This document shows, in pieces, positions 17,068 through 25,218 of a stretch of 64,000 nucleotides of DNA. Every line of letters begins with the position of its first letter. The first letter of the stretch is position 1. The stretch lies in contig JANXWV010000097.1 of assembly GCA_025350965.1 (NCBI GenBank), forward strand, positions 1-64,000. The letters are read 5' to 3'. This DNA is from Rhizobacter sp. Its GTDB lineage: Bacteria > Pseudomonadota > Gammaproteobacteria > Burkholderiales > Burkholderiaceae_C. The notes under the pieces are model-generated. The model did not search any database, was not told the origin of the DNA, and worked only from the letters and a program-made list of their open reading frames with translations. A program made the position numbers and the translations under genes.

Positions 17068-18162
17068 ATGACGCTCGTTTCCGTGGCGGCTTCACGCAAC
17101 AACCCCCCGACCGCTGCCGCACCTGCGCCGAAGATCAGCGTCGTGCTGGCCACGTTCCAGCGTGCCGCAACGCTGGTGCGCACGCTGGCCTGCCTGGCAG
17201 CGCAAGACCTGCCGGCATCGCAGTTCGAGGTGATCGTCGTCGACGACGGTTCGAGTGACGACACCGCGGGCGTCGTTGCCCGCGCGATGCGCGGCATGCC
17301 CTGCACCATGCGTTACCTGCGGCATGCCAACCGCGGCCCGGGCTACACGCAAAACCGGGGCATCGAAGCCGCCAATGCGCCCCTCGTGTTGCTGCTGGCG
17401 GACGACATCTTCCTCGCACCCCAGGCACTTCGCGCCCACCTCGAACACCACCTGACGCATGTGCAGGACGAGGTGGTCGTGATGGGGAAGATCCTGCAAT
17501 CGCCCGACCTCGACCAGAGCGTGTTCCTGCGCAGGTGGGACCCGTTCCGCTTCGTCGAGGTCGATGACCTCGACGAGTTGCCGACTTGTCGCTTCGGTGC
17601 GCCGAACGTGTCGGCGAAACGAGCGTTCCTCATGCGCCACGGCATGTTCCTGGAGCACCGGGGCCGCGGCGGCGCAGCGGCCTTCGAAGACATCGAGTTG
17701 GCCTATCGTCTGCGCTCGCACGGCATGCGGCTGCACTACGCGAAGGCCGCGCTCGGTTGGCACCACCACGTCTTCACACTCGACCAGGCCGAGGCGCGCT
17801 GGCGCGAACGGGGCTTGAACTTCGGCGAGTTCCGGCGCCACGCGCCGCACCCGGAACTCAGCGTCTACTACCACGTGTTGAACCGCGAGACGGTGCGCGA
17901 ATATGTGGCGGTGCTGCGCGGGCCGAACCCGTTTCGGGGTGCCGAGCGCAGCGTCGCCTGGCACTTCGTGCGCCACGCTATCCGCATGGTCGCGCTCAAC
18001 CGCGCCAGCGCACGCTGGCTGTGGCGGCCCTTGTTCGATGGCGCCGAACGCCGGCCTTGGCTGGCTGCGCTGGTCACACCGGCCATGTACCGCGCCTACC
18101 TGTACCACCACTTCCTGCGCGGCATCGGCGAAGCGAAGCGCCGCTTTGCCGCCGAATCATGA
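17068..18162 (+). CDS. GT2 family glycosyltransferase
   Basis: 364 aa. ISVVLATFQRAATL, VVDDGSSDDTA, LLADDIFLAPQAL and FEDIELAYRL mark a GT-A fold inverting transferase. It is the closest relative of the enzyme at 10145 in this window (shared RGPGYTQNRG, GLNFGEFRRHAPHPELSVYYHVLNR versus GLNYGEFRRHAPMPELTVYFHVLDR), pointing to local duplication. Its stop overlaps the next ATG (ATGA at 18159). Confidence 0.85.
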   Translation: MTLVSVAASRNNPPTAAAPAPKISVVLATFQRAATLVRTLACLAAQDLPASQFEVIVVDDGSSDDTAGVVARAMRGMPCTMRYLRHANRGPGYTQNRGIEAANAPLVLLLADDIFLAPQALRAHLEHHLTHVQDEVVVMGKILQSPDLDQSVFLRRWDPFRFVEVDDLDELPTCRFGAPNVSAKRAFLMRHGMFLEHRGRGGAAAFEDIELAYRLRSHGMRLHYAKAALGWHHHVFTLDQAEARWRERGLNFGEFRRHAPHPELSVYYHVLNRETVREYVAVLRGPNPFRGAERSVAWHFVRHAIRMVALNRASARWLWRPLFDGAERRPWLAALVTPAMYRAYLYHHFLRGIGEAKRRFAAES

Positions 18163-18887
18163 GTCGCCTGCCCGCTCGGCCCGCGCGTGCGGCTCAGGCC
18201 GCCGCGCGCTGGATCGACAGCTACCTGCTGCCGCTCGTCGCGGCCGAGCACCTCATCGTGCCCGGCCGCGCGCTGCGCTGCCTGCACGTCGAGCCTCTTG
18301 ACGAGCTCGAAGCAATCCACCTGCGCCGCCTCGGCCATGAATGCGACGTGCTTCTCAGCCCTCTCCATCGCCCCCCACCAGCCGCACGCTGGGAGCGCCC
18401 GCCATTTGTTGCCGACATGGCAAGCCTGCCGCTGCCCGCGCGCTGCTACGACCTGATCTGGAGCGCCGCCTTCGGGCGTCTCAATCACGGGCCGGAGCGC
18501 CGCCGCGCCAGCGCGCGCGAGTTGCTGCGCATCTGCGCACCCGGCGGCGGCGTGTTGCTGATGCAGGGCAATGCCGCGAGCCCGCTCGACATGAGCGCCG
18601 GCCCGCGCCTGTCGCTTGGCCGTCTCGGCACGCCCGACGCGCACCTGGCCACCCTCGACGGGTTGCAGCAGGCGTTCGTCGGCGACGCCGGCTTCGCGGT
18701 GATGGGGCTGCACGGCCTGGCCGGTCACTTTGGCTGGGGCCGCGTGCCACGTGGCTTGCGCGGCGTGGCCGGTGCGCTGGAGCGCTACCTGAGCTGGGCC
18801 TCGCGCCCCGACCGGCCGGCCCGCTACGCGTCGGCATTCAACCCGATGTTCGCGCTGTGGTTCGGCCGCTCTCCGCTGCGCGAATGA
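18159..18887 (+). CDS. Methyltransferase-like protein
   Basis: 242 aa. The segment PARCYDLIWSAAFGRLNHG, then ELLRICAPGGGVLLMQG resembles motifs IV-VI of class I SAM methyltransferases (catalytic-face strand, then the APGG turn). Motif I is weak (LRCLHVEPLDELEAIHL, with no GxGxG), so SAM binding is not certain and the protein may be divergent or inactive. ATGA overlaps on both sides tie it to the GT2 before it and the PHP protein after it. Confidence 0.55.
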   Translation: MSRLPARPARAAQAAARWIDSYLLPLVAAEHLIVPGRALRCLHVEPLDELEAIHLRRLGHECDVLLSPLHRPPPAARWERPPFVADMASLPLPARCYDLIWSAAFGRLNHGPERRRASARELLRICAPGGGVLLMQGNAASPLDMSAGPRLSLGRLGTPDAHLATLDGLQQAFVGDAGFAVMGLHGLAGHFGWGRVPRGLRGVAGALERYLSWASRPDRPARYASAFNPMFALWFGRSPLRE

Positions 18888-20077
18888 AAGCAACGGCACA
18901 CGTGCTTGATGAGCGCGACGGCGTCTATTACGTCGCCGGTGTGGTGCATGCCCACACGACGATGAGCGACGGCCGCCGCCCGCCCGAAGACCTGGTTGCC
19001 TTTGCGCACGCGCGCGGCCTTGGGGTGGTGTGCATCACCGACCACCACTTCGACAGCTGGCGATACCGCTTCGGCGTGAAGGTGAGTCGCTCGTCGGTAC
19101 AGCGCATGGGGATGGCGCCGTACCTCGAACGCATCCGCCAGGTGGCGGCTGCCGACATCGGCCCGTTGGTGCTGCCCGGCATCGAGGTGATGCCGCACTA
19201 CCGATGGGAAGGCATTGCGCCGTTCCTGTGCTGCCAGGCCATGAAGACCGGCGTGGTCTACGGGCTCGACAACGCCAGCGTGCTCGATGCGATGCCGATG
19301 CAACTTGACGGCCGCGGCCGCAGCGAGGCCGAGGCGCGCGTGGCGGCGCAAACGCTGATCGACTACGTGCGCCGTGCCGGTGGCCTGTTTTTCTGGTCGC
19401 ACCTCGAAGAAGACGAGCAGGTTCGATTCGCCACGGCGCGCATTCGCTACCTGCCCCGGCCCGACCTGTTGACCACATCGACGGGGTACACCGGCTTCGG
19501 CTGCTTCCCCCATGGTGACAAGCACGCCTGCCGGCCCGGCGGCGCATGGGACGAGCGCCTGGCCGCCACGCTGCGGCGCGGCGCCACCGACGGGCCGTGG
19601 ACCACGGGCGAATCGGACTACCACTGGGGCGACAGCGCGCGCCCTTACGAGAACATCAGCGACCCGACGACGGTTTTCCTGTTGGACGCGCTCACGCCGG
19701 ACGCGGTGCTCGGCGCCCTGCGCAGCGGCCGCATGTACGCCTACCGGGGCAGTTCGTTTCGCACCTCGCTGATGCGCCGCTTCGAGGCACGCTGCCCCGC
19801 CAGCGGCGCGTGCGCCGGGTCGGGCCAGGTGTTGAGAGCCGGTGCGGCGCCGCAACTGTCGGTCGACGTGACGGGCTTCACCGACGGCTGCCGCATTCGC
19901 GTGATCGCGGCGGGCGCGGTGCTGGCCGAGCATGCGGGCCACGGCCTCGACCTAGGGCTGCCGCTGCCCACCGGTGCCGGCTACGCTTGCCGCGCCGAGG
20001 TGACATCGCCTTCCGGGGAGACGATCATGACCAACCCGATCTTCGTGATGCCTGCGCGTGAGCCGAACGCTCGATGA
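18884..20077 (+). CDS. PHP-domain metal-dependent hydrolase in a polysaccharide locus
   Basis: 397 aa. VVHAHTTMSDG (H22, H24), VCITDHHFDSW near residue 50, PGIEVMPHY, FWSHLEED and GESDYHW carry the conserved His/Asp/Glu metal ligands of the PHP fold (phosphoesterases such as histidinol phosphatase and polymerase PHP domains). A C-terminal beta-rich part (about 300-397) of the kind seen in CehA/McbA-like PHP proteins follows. No signal peptide, so it is cytoplasmic. ATGA overlaps on both sides put it in the core locus. Possible roles are a phosphatase on a sugar phosphate or on undecaprenyl pyrophosphate chemistry; the substrate is unknown. Confidence 0.75.
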   Translation: MKATAHVLDERDGVYYVAGVVHAHTTMSDGRRPPEDLVAFAHARGLGVVCITDHHFDSWRYRFGVKVSRSSVQRMGMAPYLERIRQVAAADIGPLVLPGIEVMPHYRWEGIAPFLCCQAMKTGVVYGLDNASVLDAMPMQLDGRGRSEAEARVAAQTLIDYVRRAGGLFFWSHLEEDEQVRFATARIRYLPRPDLLTTSTGYTGFGCFPHGDKHACRPGGAWDERLAATLRRGATDGPWTTGESDYHWGDSARPYENISDPTTVFLLDALTPDAVLGALRSGRMYAYRGSSFRTSLMRRFEARCPASGACAGSGQVLRAGAAPQLSVDVTGFTDGCRIRVIAAGAVLAEHAGHGLDLGLPLPTGAGYACRAEVTSPSGETIMTNPIFVMPAREPNAR

Positions 20078-21015
20078 GCGCCCGGCTCGATGCAGCCGCT
20101 GCCGGCGTGCCTGACCTGTCGATCGTGATGACCACCCTCAACTCGGCCGGCTGGCTGCGCCGTGCGCTGCCGAACGTGCGGGCGACCACCGGCCGGCTCG
20201 CGGTGGAGCTGATCGTCGTCGACAACGGCTCGACCGATGACAGCCTCGATGTGGCGCGGGCCTTGTGGCCCGACGCGGTGTTGCTGCCGCAGGGCGCGAA
20301 CCTCGGCTGGGTGCGCACCAACAACATCGGCATGGCGCAGGCGCGCGGCCGGTTCGTCATGCTTCTGAACAACGACATCGAGGTGCGGCCAGGCTACTTC
20401 GAAACGCTGGTTGCGTTCATGCAGAACCACCCCGAGGCGGGCATCTGCAGTGGCCAGATCCTCAACCCCGACGGCAGTGACCAAGGCACAGCGCGCAACT
20501 TCCCGAACTTGGCCAACGGCCTGTTCGGGCGCCGCTCGTGGTTGACGCGGGTGTTCCCCGGCAACCCGTGGTCGCGCCGCTTCATGGTCGGGCGGCAACA
20601 GACAGGCAACGAGCCGTACCGCGTCGAGATCCTCTCCGGCTGTTGCATGCTGATGCGCACCCAACTCGCACACGAGCTGCGCGGCATCGACGAAGCATTC
20701 GACATGTACTGGGGCGACGCCGATTTGTGCATGCGCATCGGTGCCTCGGGCCTGGGCGTGTACTGCGTGCCGCAGGCCACGCTGCTGCACTTCGAAGGGC
20801 AGGGCGGCAGCACGCGCACCTGGGCTCTGCGGGTGCGTGCACTTCGTGCGTTCCACCACGGTGCCTACCGTGCCTATGCCAAGGCACATGGGCTGTCGCC
20901 GCTCAACCCGTTGCGCTGGCTGGTGGCTGGCGCGTTGGCCTTGCGCGGCACGTTGATGCTGGTGCTTCAGGTGCTGCGGCCGGGGCGGGCCACGTCCAGC
21001 GGTGGGCGCAATTGA
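20074..21015 (+). CDS. GT2 family glycosyltransferase (rhamnosyltransferase-like)
   Basis: 313 aa. LSIVMTTLNSAGWL, VVDNGSTDDSLD and MLLNNDIEVRPG define the GT-A domain, and MYWGDADLCMRI is the acceptor/catalytic segment typical of rhamnosyltransferase-like GT2s. It is a paralogue of the minus-strand enzyme at 12160 (shared NGLFGR...LTR.FPGN). A C-terminal hydrophobic stretch (about 285-303) may anchor it to the membrane. Its stop is followed immediately by the ATG of the SDR gene. Confidence 0.85.
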   Translation: MSARLDAAAAGVPDLSIVMTTLNSAGWLRRALPNVRATTGRLAVELIVVDNGSTDDSLDVARALWPDAVLLPQGANLGWVRTNNIGMAQARGRFVMLLNNDIEVRPGYFETLVAFMQNHPEAGICSGQILNPDGSDQGTARNFPNLANGLFGRRSWLTRVFPGNPWSRRFMVGRQQTGNEPYRVEILSGCCMLMRTQLAHELRGIDEAFDMYWGDADLCMRIGASGLGVYCVPQATLLHFEGQGGSTRTWALRVRALRAFHHGAYRAYAKAHGLSPLNPLRWLVAGALALRGTLMLVLQVLRPGRATSSGGRN

Positions 21016-21879
21016 ATGGGTGCGATGAACCCTGAACCCCTTGTCGCCACGGCCGGCAGCGTGCTCGTGACCGGCGGCTCCAGCGGCATCGGCGCGGCCT
21101 GCATCGAGGCGCTGCGTTCGCGCGGCCTGCGCGTGTTTGCGACCGCGCGCGACCCGAACGACTTCGCCGCTATCGTGCGGGCCGGCGCCACCCCGCTGGC
21201 GATGGACGTGGCGGACCGCGCCAGCGTCGAAGCCGGCTGCGCAGCGTTGCTGCAGGCGCTGGGAAGCGCGCGGCTCGCGGCGGTCGTCAACAACGCCGGC
21301 ATGGCCTCCATCGGGCCGTGGGAAGACCTGCCGCTTTCAGACTTGCGCCGCATGCTCGAAGTCAACGTGATCGGAGCGGTGTCGGTCACGCAGTTGCTTT
21401 TGCCCCGCTTGCGCCGCGACCGGGGCCGAGTGGTCTTGCTCAGCTCGGTCGCCGGGCGCGTGGCGATGCCGTTTCTCGGCGCCTATGCGTGCTCGAAGTT
21501 CGCGCTGGAAGCCTTCGGCGACAGCCTGCGGCGCGAACTGCGACGCACCGGCGTGAAGGTGGTGGTGGTGCAGCCCAGCGCCGTGCGCACCCCGATCTGG
21601 AGCCGGCTCGACCCCGGCCCGCCACCGGCCGAGGCCTACCGTGCCGGCTACCTGGGCTTTCGCGACCACGTGTTGAAGGTCGAGCGCGATGGCCTGCCGC
21701 CGATGCGGGTGGCCGAAGCCGTGGCCGCCGCGGTGACACTGCCCCGGCCGCCCGCGCGAATGTTGGTGACGCGGCGCAATCCGCTCGTCTACCGCCTCTA
21801 CGCGTCGCTGCCCGACAGCGTGATCGATTTCGTGCTGGGCAGGCGCGACAAGAACTCGTCGAGCGTCGACAAGACGTAG
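21016..21879 (+). CDS. Short-chain dehydrogenase/reductase
   Basis: 287 aa classical SDR with VTGGSSGIGAA at the N-terminus, VNNAGMAS, the catalytic serine in VLLSSVAG and YACSK (Tyr/Lys). The C-terminal extension (ARMLVTRRNPLVYRLYASL) resembles the lipid/retinol-dehydrogenase-like subgroup that may touch membranes. Its last 82 bp overlap the 3' end of the RfbH-like gene on the other strand. The substrate may be a sugar or lipid-linked intermediate; nothing decisive is visible. Confidence 0.8.
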   Translation: MGAMNPEPLVATAGSVLVTGGSSGIGAACIEALRSRGLRVFATARDPNDFAAIVRAGATPLAMDVADRASVEAGCAALLQALGSARLAAVVNNAGMASIGPWEDLPLSDLRRMLEVNVIGAVSVTQLLLPRLRRDRGRVVLLSSVAGRVAMPFLGAYACSKFALEAFGDSLRRELRRTGVKVVVVQPSAVRTPIWSRLDPGPPPAEAYRAGYLGFRDHVLKVERDGLPPMRVAEAVAAAVTLPRPPARMLVTRRNPLVYRLYASLPDSVIDFVLGRRDKNSSSVDKT

Positions 21880-23150
21880 TCCAGCATCGGAGCCGTCAGG
21901 CCGGGGTGCACGCCAAGGAAGAAGGCATCAGTCAGCACCCGGTCCGACATGCGCAGGTCGCCGACCACGCGATGGTTGATTTGCCGGTACGCCGGCTGGC
22001 GCAGCAGGTTGCCGGCAAAGAGGTTGCGCGTCTGGATGTGGCGGCCTTCGAGGAAGCGCACGATGTCGGCGCGCTTGAACGGTGCAGCTTCACGCACCAT
22101 CAACGGGTACGAGAACCACGACGGTTCGGCGCGGGCGTCCCAGCTCGGCAGCACGAAGAACTGCTCGTGCGCAGCGAAGTACGCGTGCAGGCGCGCGAAG
22201 TTGGCGCGCCGCGCCGCCACGATCTCGGGCACGCGTGTCAGCTGCACGCGGCCGATGGCGGCCTGCAGCTCCAACGGCTTCAGGTTGTAGCCGATCTCGC
22301 TGTAGATGTACTTGTGGTCCATCAGCGCGTCCACGCCGTCGAGCCAGGCCGAGAAGCGCTGCTTGCAGCGGCCATTTTCGAGCAGGCCTTCGCGGCCTTC
22401 GCAGTAGCAGTCGCGGCCCCAATCGCGCAGCGACCGCAGGATGCGCGCGTCGCCCGCGTCGGCTGCGCCGACAAAGCCGCCTTCACCCATCGAGATGTGG
22501 TGCGACGGGTACAGCGAGAGCGTCGCGAAATCGCCGAAGCTGCCCACGGGCTGGCCGTTCCAGGTGGCGCCGAGCGCGTCGCAGCAGTCTTCGACGAGCA
22601 GCAGGTCGTGGGTTCGGCAGAACGCGACCACTGTGTCCATGTCGGCCGGGTTGCCCAGCGTGTGCGCGAACATCACGCCGCGCGTGCGGTCCGACAGGCA
22701 CGCCTCCAGCAGGTCGACGCGCAGGTTGTAGTTGCCGGCTTCGACGTCGACCAGCACCGGCACCAGCCCGTGCTGCAGCACCGGGTTCACAGTGGTCGGG
22801 AAGGTCATCGCCGGCATGATGATCTCGTCACCCGGTTGCAGCGGGCGCCGGAAGTTCTTCGAGCGCATCGCGGCCACCGCAAGCAGGTTGGCCGACGAGC
22901 CCGAATTGGTGACCACGCCTGCGGCGTTGCCGAGTTCACGGGCCAGCCCCTCTTCAAGCCGGTGCCCGGCGGTGGCCAAGCCCATCCAGCCTCCGAGAAG
23001 CGACTCGATCGCGGCCTTGTATTCATCGCGTCCGAAGCAGGTGCCGGCGTACTGCACGAGCGAGCGGCCGGGAATAAAGGGCGCGGGGGCTTCGTCGAAG
23101 TACTCGTCGAGGATGGCGTTGATGCGTTGGGTGGCTTCGGCTCGGTTCAT
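21798..23150 (-). CDS. rfbH: RfbH-like CDP-4-keto-6-deoxyglucose 3-dehydratase
   Basis: 450 aa, DegT/DnrJ/EryC1 fold. The lysine that would bind PLP is replaced: YPSHHISMGEGG has H217-H218, the hallmark of the E1/RfbH 3-dehydratases, which use PMP plus an iron-sulfur cluster. Cysteines suitable for the cluster are present (EDCCDALG, DCYCEG, NGRC). The family takes CDP-4-keto-6-deoxyhexose toward 3,6-dideoxysugars. The partner reductase (RfbI/E3-type ferredoxin) and the CDP-glucose cytidylyltransferase and dehydratase are not in the window. The ATG overlaps the upstream aminotransferase stop; the 3' end overlaps the convergent SDR by 82 bp. Confidence 0.85.
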   Translation of the reverse strand: MNRAEATQRINAILDEYFDEAPAPFIPGRSLVQYAGTCFGRDEYKAAIESLLGGWMGLATAGHRLEEGLARELGNAAGVVTNSGSSANLLAVAAMRSKNFRRPLQPGDEIIMPAMTFPTTVNPVLQHGLVPVLVDVEAGNYNLRVDLLEACLSDRTRGVMFAHTLGNPADMDTVVAFCRTHDLLLVEDCCDALGATWNGQPVGSFGDFATLSLYPSHHISMGEGGFVGAADAGDARILRSLRDWGRDCYCEGREGLLENGRCKQRFSAWLDGVDALMDHKYIYSEIGYNLKPLELQAAIGRVQLTRVPEIVAARRANFARLHAYFAAHEQFFVLPSWDARAEPSWFSYPLMVREAAPFKRADIVRFLEGRHIQTRNLFAGNLLRQPAYRQINHRVVGDLRMSDRVLTDAFFLGVHPGLTAPMLDYVLSTLDEFLSRLPSTKSITLSGSDA

Positions 23151-24298
23151 CGTTTGGCTTCGGCGAAGAAATTGCAGATGGATTCGACCACGTGGTCCTG
23201 TTCTTCGTCGGTCAGGCTGGCGAAGAGCGGCAAGCTGACGATGCGCTTCCAGACGCGCTCGGCCACCGGCAGGCAAACGCCAGGGTGACGCTTTCGGTAG
23301 TAGGGGTGCAGGTGGGCCGGCATGAAGTGCACGCCGCAGGTCACGCCGCGCTGCGCGAGGTGGTCGATCAGCGCGTCGCGGTGGTCGGTGTGCACGATGA
23401 AGAGCCAGTAACCGCCGTGGGCCAGGTCGTGCGGCGGCAGGACGAGGTCGCCCACGCCTTCCAGCGCGTCGAGGTAGCGCGCAATGCGCTCGCGTTTCTT
23501 CGCGTTCACCGCGTCGAGCTTGCGCAATTGGCACAAGCCGATGGCGGCGGCAATGTCGTTCATGTTGTACTTGAAGCCGAGGCTGTCGACCTCGTAGTAC
23601 CAGGAGGCGCTTTCGCCGCGATTCGCGAAGCGCTTCCAGGTGTCGCGGTCGATGCCGCACCAGCGCAGGCGGCGCAGGGCGTCGTTCCAGCGCGCGTCGT
23701 CGAACACCAGCATGCCGCCGTCGCCGGTGGTCATGTTCTTCTTGGCCTCGAAACTGAACACACCGATCTCACCCCATGACCCAAGCGGGCGGCCTTGCCA
23801 TTGCCCGCCCTGGGCGTTGGCCACATCTTCGATGACGGTGACGCCGTGCTGGGCCGCGATGCGACAGATGGCGTCCATGGCGCAAGGCTGCCCGCCCATG
23901 TGCACGGGGATGACGGCACGCGCGCGGTCGTCGATGCGCGATTCGAAATCGGCCACATCGATGCACAGGTCGGTCTCGTTCACGTCGACGAATTCGAGCT
24001 CGAGCTGGTTGTATTCCACCGCGTGTGGTGTCGAGACAAACGTGATCGTGGGCACCAGCACCCGCGAGCCCGGGGGCAGGTCGAGCACTTTGAGTGCGAG
24101 ATGCAACGCGGCCGTGGCGGAGTTGGTGGCGACGCCGTGATGCCGTTGCTGATACGCCGCCAGTGCCAGCTCGAACTCCGCAGTCTTCGGGCCCAGGCCA
24201 ACCCAGCCGGAAGCAAAGACGTCGCGCAGGACGTCGAGTTCATCTGCACCGAGGTCAGGGCGAAACAGTGGAACGCGGCGGTCGTGGGCACTTTGCAC
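23147..24298 (-). CDS. DegT/DnrJ/EryC1 PLP-dependent sugar aminotransferase
   Basis: 383 aa. Unlike its RfbH neighbour it keeps the PLP lysine: FSFEAKKNMTTGDGG, with K187 the likely Schiff-base residue. NSATAALHLAL near 59, GGQPCAMDAI and VIEDVANAQGG are family segments. It should transaminate a keto-sugar nucleotide for incorporation into the polysaccharide. The GTG at 24298 is chosen because AGGGAG stands just upstream and the protein then starts a few residues before VPLFRPDLG, as usual. Translationally coupled to rfbH through ATGA. Confidence 0.85.
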   Translation of the reverse strand: MQSAHDRRVPLFRPDLGADELDVLRDVFASGWVGLGPKTAEFELALAAYQQRHHGVATNSATAALHLALKVLDLPPGSRVLVPTITFVSTPHAVEYNQLELEFVDVNETDLCIDVADFESRIDDRARAVIPVHMGGQPCAMDAICRIAAQHGVTVIEDVANAQGGQWQGRPLGSWGEIGVFSFEAKKNMTTGDGGMLVFDDARWNDALRRLRWCGIDRDTWKRFANRGESASWYYEVDSLGFKYNMNDIAAAIGLCQLRKLDAVNAKKRERIARYLDALEGVGDLVLPPHDLAHGGYWLFIVHTDHRDALIDHLAQRGVTCGVHFMPAHLHPYYRKRHPGVCLPVAERVWKRIVSLPLFASLTDEEQDHVVESICNFFAEAKR

Positions 24299-24349
24299 TT
24301 GCGGGCTCCCTGAGTGCAGCGTGGTGCTGCCGTGACATGTATTGCTTCG

Positions 24350-24376
24350 GGCGATATCGTGACAGAGACTATCGCC
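24350..24376. promoter_or_regulatory. Inverted repeat GGCGATA-N13-TATCGCC between divergent genes
   Basis: A perfect 7-bp inverted repeat (24350-24356 and 24370-24376) lies in the 113-bp gap between the leftward aminotransferase and the rightward sugar transferase. The centre-to-centre distance of two helical turns and the divergent position suit a dimeric regulator binding site that would control both arms of the locus. No regulator gene is nearby. Confidence 0.4.
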
Positions 24377-24411
24377 TTCGTGACCTTCCCCAGCCCCCCT
24401 AAAACCGCCAC

Positions 24412-25101
24412 ATGGCCATGCCAACCGAACCGACTGACCTGCCTTCCGGGCCGCAAGATCCGGTCCCGCACTGGCGTGATCGGCCGCTCGCATTTCGCGC
24501 CGCCAAGCGTGCCATTGACCTTGCCTTCGCTGTGCCGCTGCTGGTGTGCACATTGCCGGTGCAGTTGCTTGTCGCCGTGTTGGTGCGCCTCGATTCCCCG
24601 GGCCCGGCGCTGTTCCGCCAGCAGCGCCTCGGGCTCGACGCGCAGCCTTTCGAGTTCAAGAAATTTCGCTCGATGCATGTGGATGCGGCCGAGCGCTTCC
24701 CTCAGCTCTACGACTATTCGCTGATAGCCGCCGAGGGGGGCGCCGTGCCGCTCAAGCGCGCCGATGACCCGCGTGTCACGCGGGTCGGCCGGTGGTTGCG
24801 CCGATCCAGCCTCGACGAATTGCCGAACCTGTGGCACGTTGTTCGCGGTGAGATGTCGCTGGTGGGTCCGAGGCCCGAACTCGAAGGCCTGCTCTCCTGT
24901 TACGCGGCCGAACACTTCCTGAACTTCCGCGTCAAGCCGGGGCTCACGGGCCTGCCGCAAACGAGCGGCCGAGACGGCTTGACCGTGGCCGAGACCGTGG
25001 CACTCGACTTGCACTACGCAAAGCACGCAAGCATCGGGCTGGACCTGCGCATTCTCATGCGCACCGTAGTCTGTGTGCTGACAGCGCGTGACGCCTTCTG
25101 A
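24412..25101 (+). CDS. Polyprenyl-phosphate sugar-1-phosphate transferase
   Basis: 229 aa, compact bacterial sugar transferase. A hydrophobic re-entrant helix (about 30-55), FKKFRSM, the catalytic SLDELPNL and VGPRPELEGL are all present, followed by VKPGLTGLPQTSGR. This is a second initiating enzyme in the locus; the other (7570-8412) carries a 28-residue insertion. Two initiators suggest either two repeat-unit types or one enzyme with a different donor. Confidence 0.88.
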   Translation: MAMPTEPTDLPSGPQDPVPHWRDRPLAFRAAKRAIDLAFAVPLLVCTLPVQLLVAVLVRLDSPGPALFRQQRLGLDAQPFEFKKFRSMHVDAAERFPQLYDYSLIAAEGGAVPLKRADDPRVTRVGRWLRRSSLDELPNLWHVVRGEMSLVGPRPELEGLLSCYAAEHFLNFRVKPGLTGLPQTSGRDGLTVAETVALDLHYAKHASIGLDLRILMRTVVCVLTARDAF

Positions 25102-25218
25102 CTTCCACCCCCTTGGCGATGCAGCGTGCGTGAGAGAATAAAAATTGCTTGCCGCCGCGCCCTGCTGGATCGGCCCTGATCCGCTCGGCCAAGGGTGCGC
25201 AGCTTGATCGGAGGTGTC

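Noticed and set aside
18159-18887. Reading this protein as a confident SAM methyltransferase
   Set aside because: The glycine-rich SAM-binding motif is missing, so I kept it as methyltransferase-like only.
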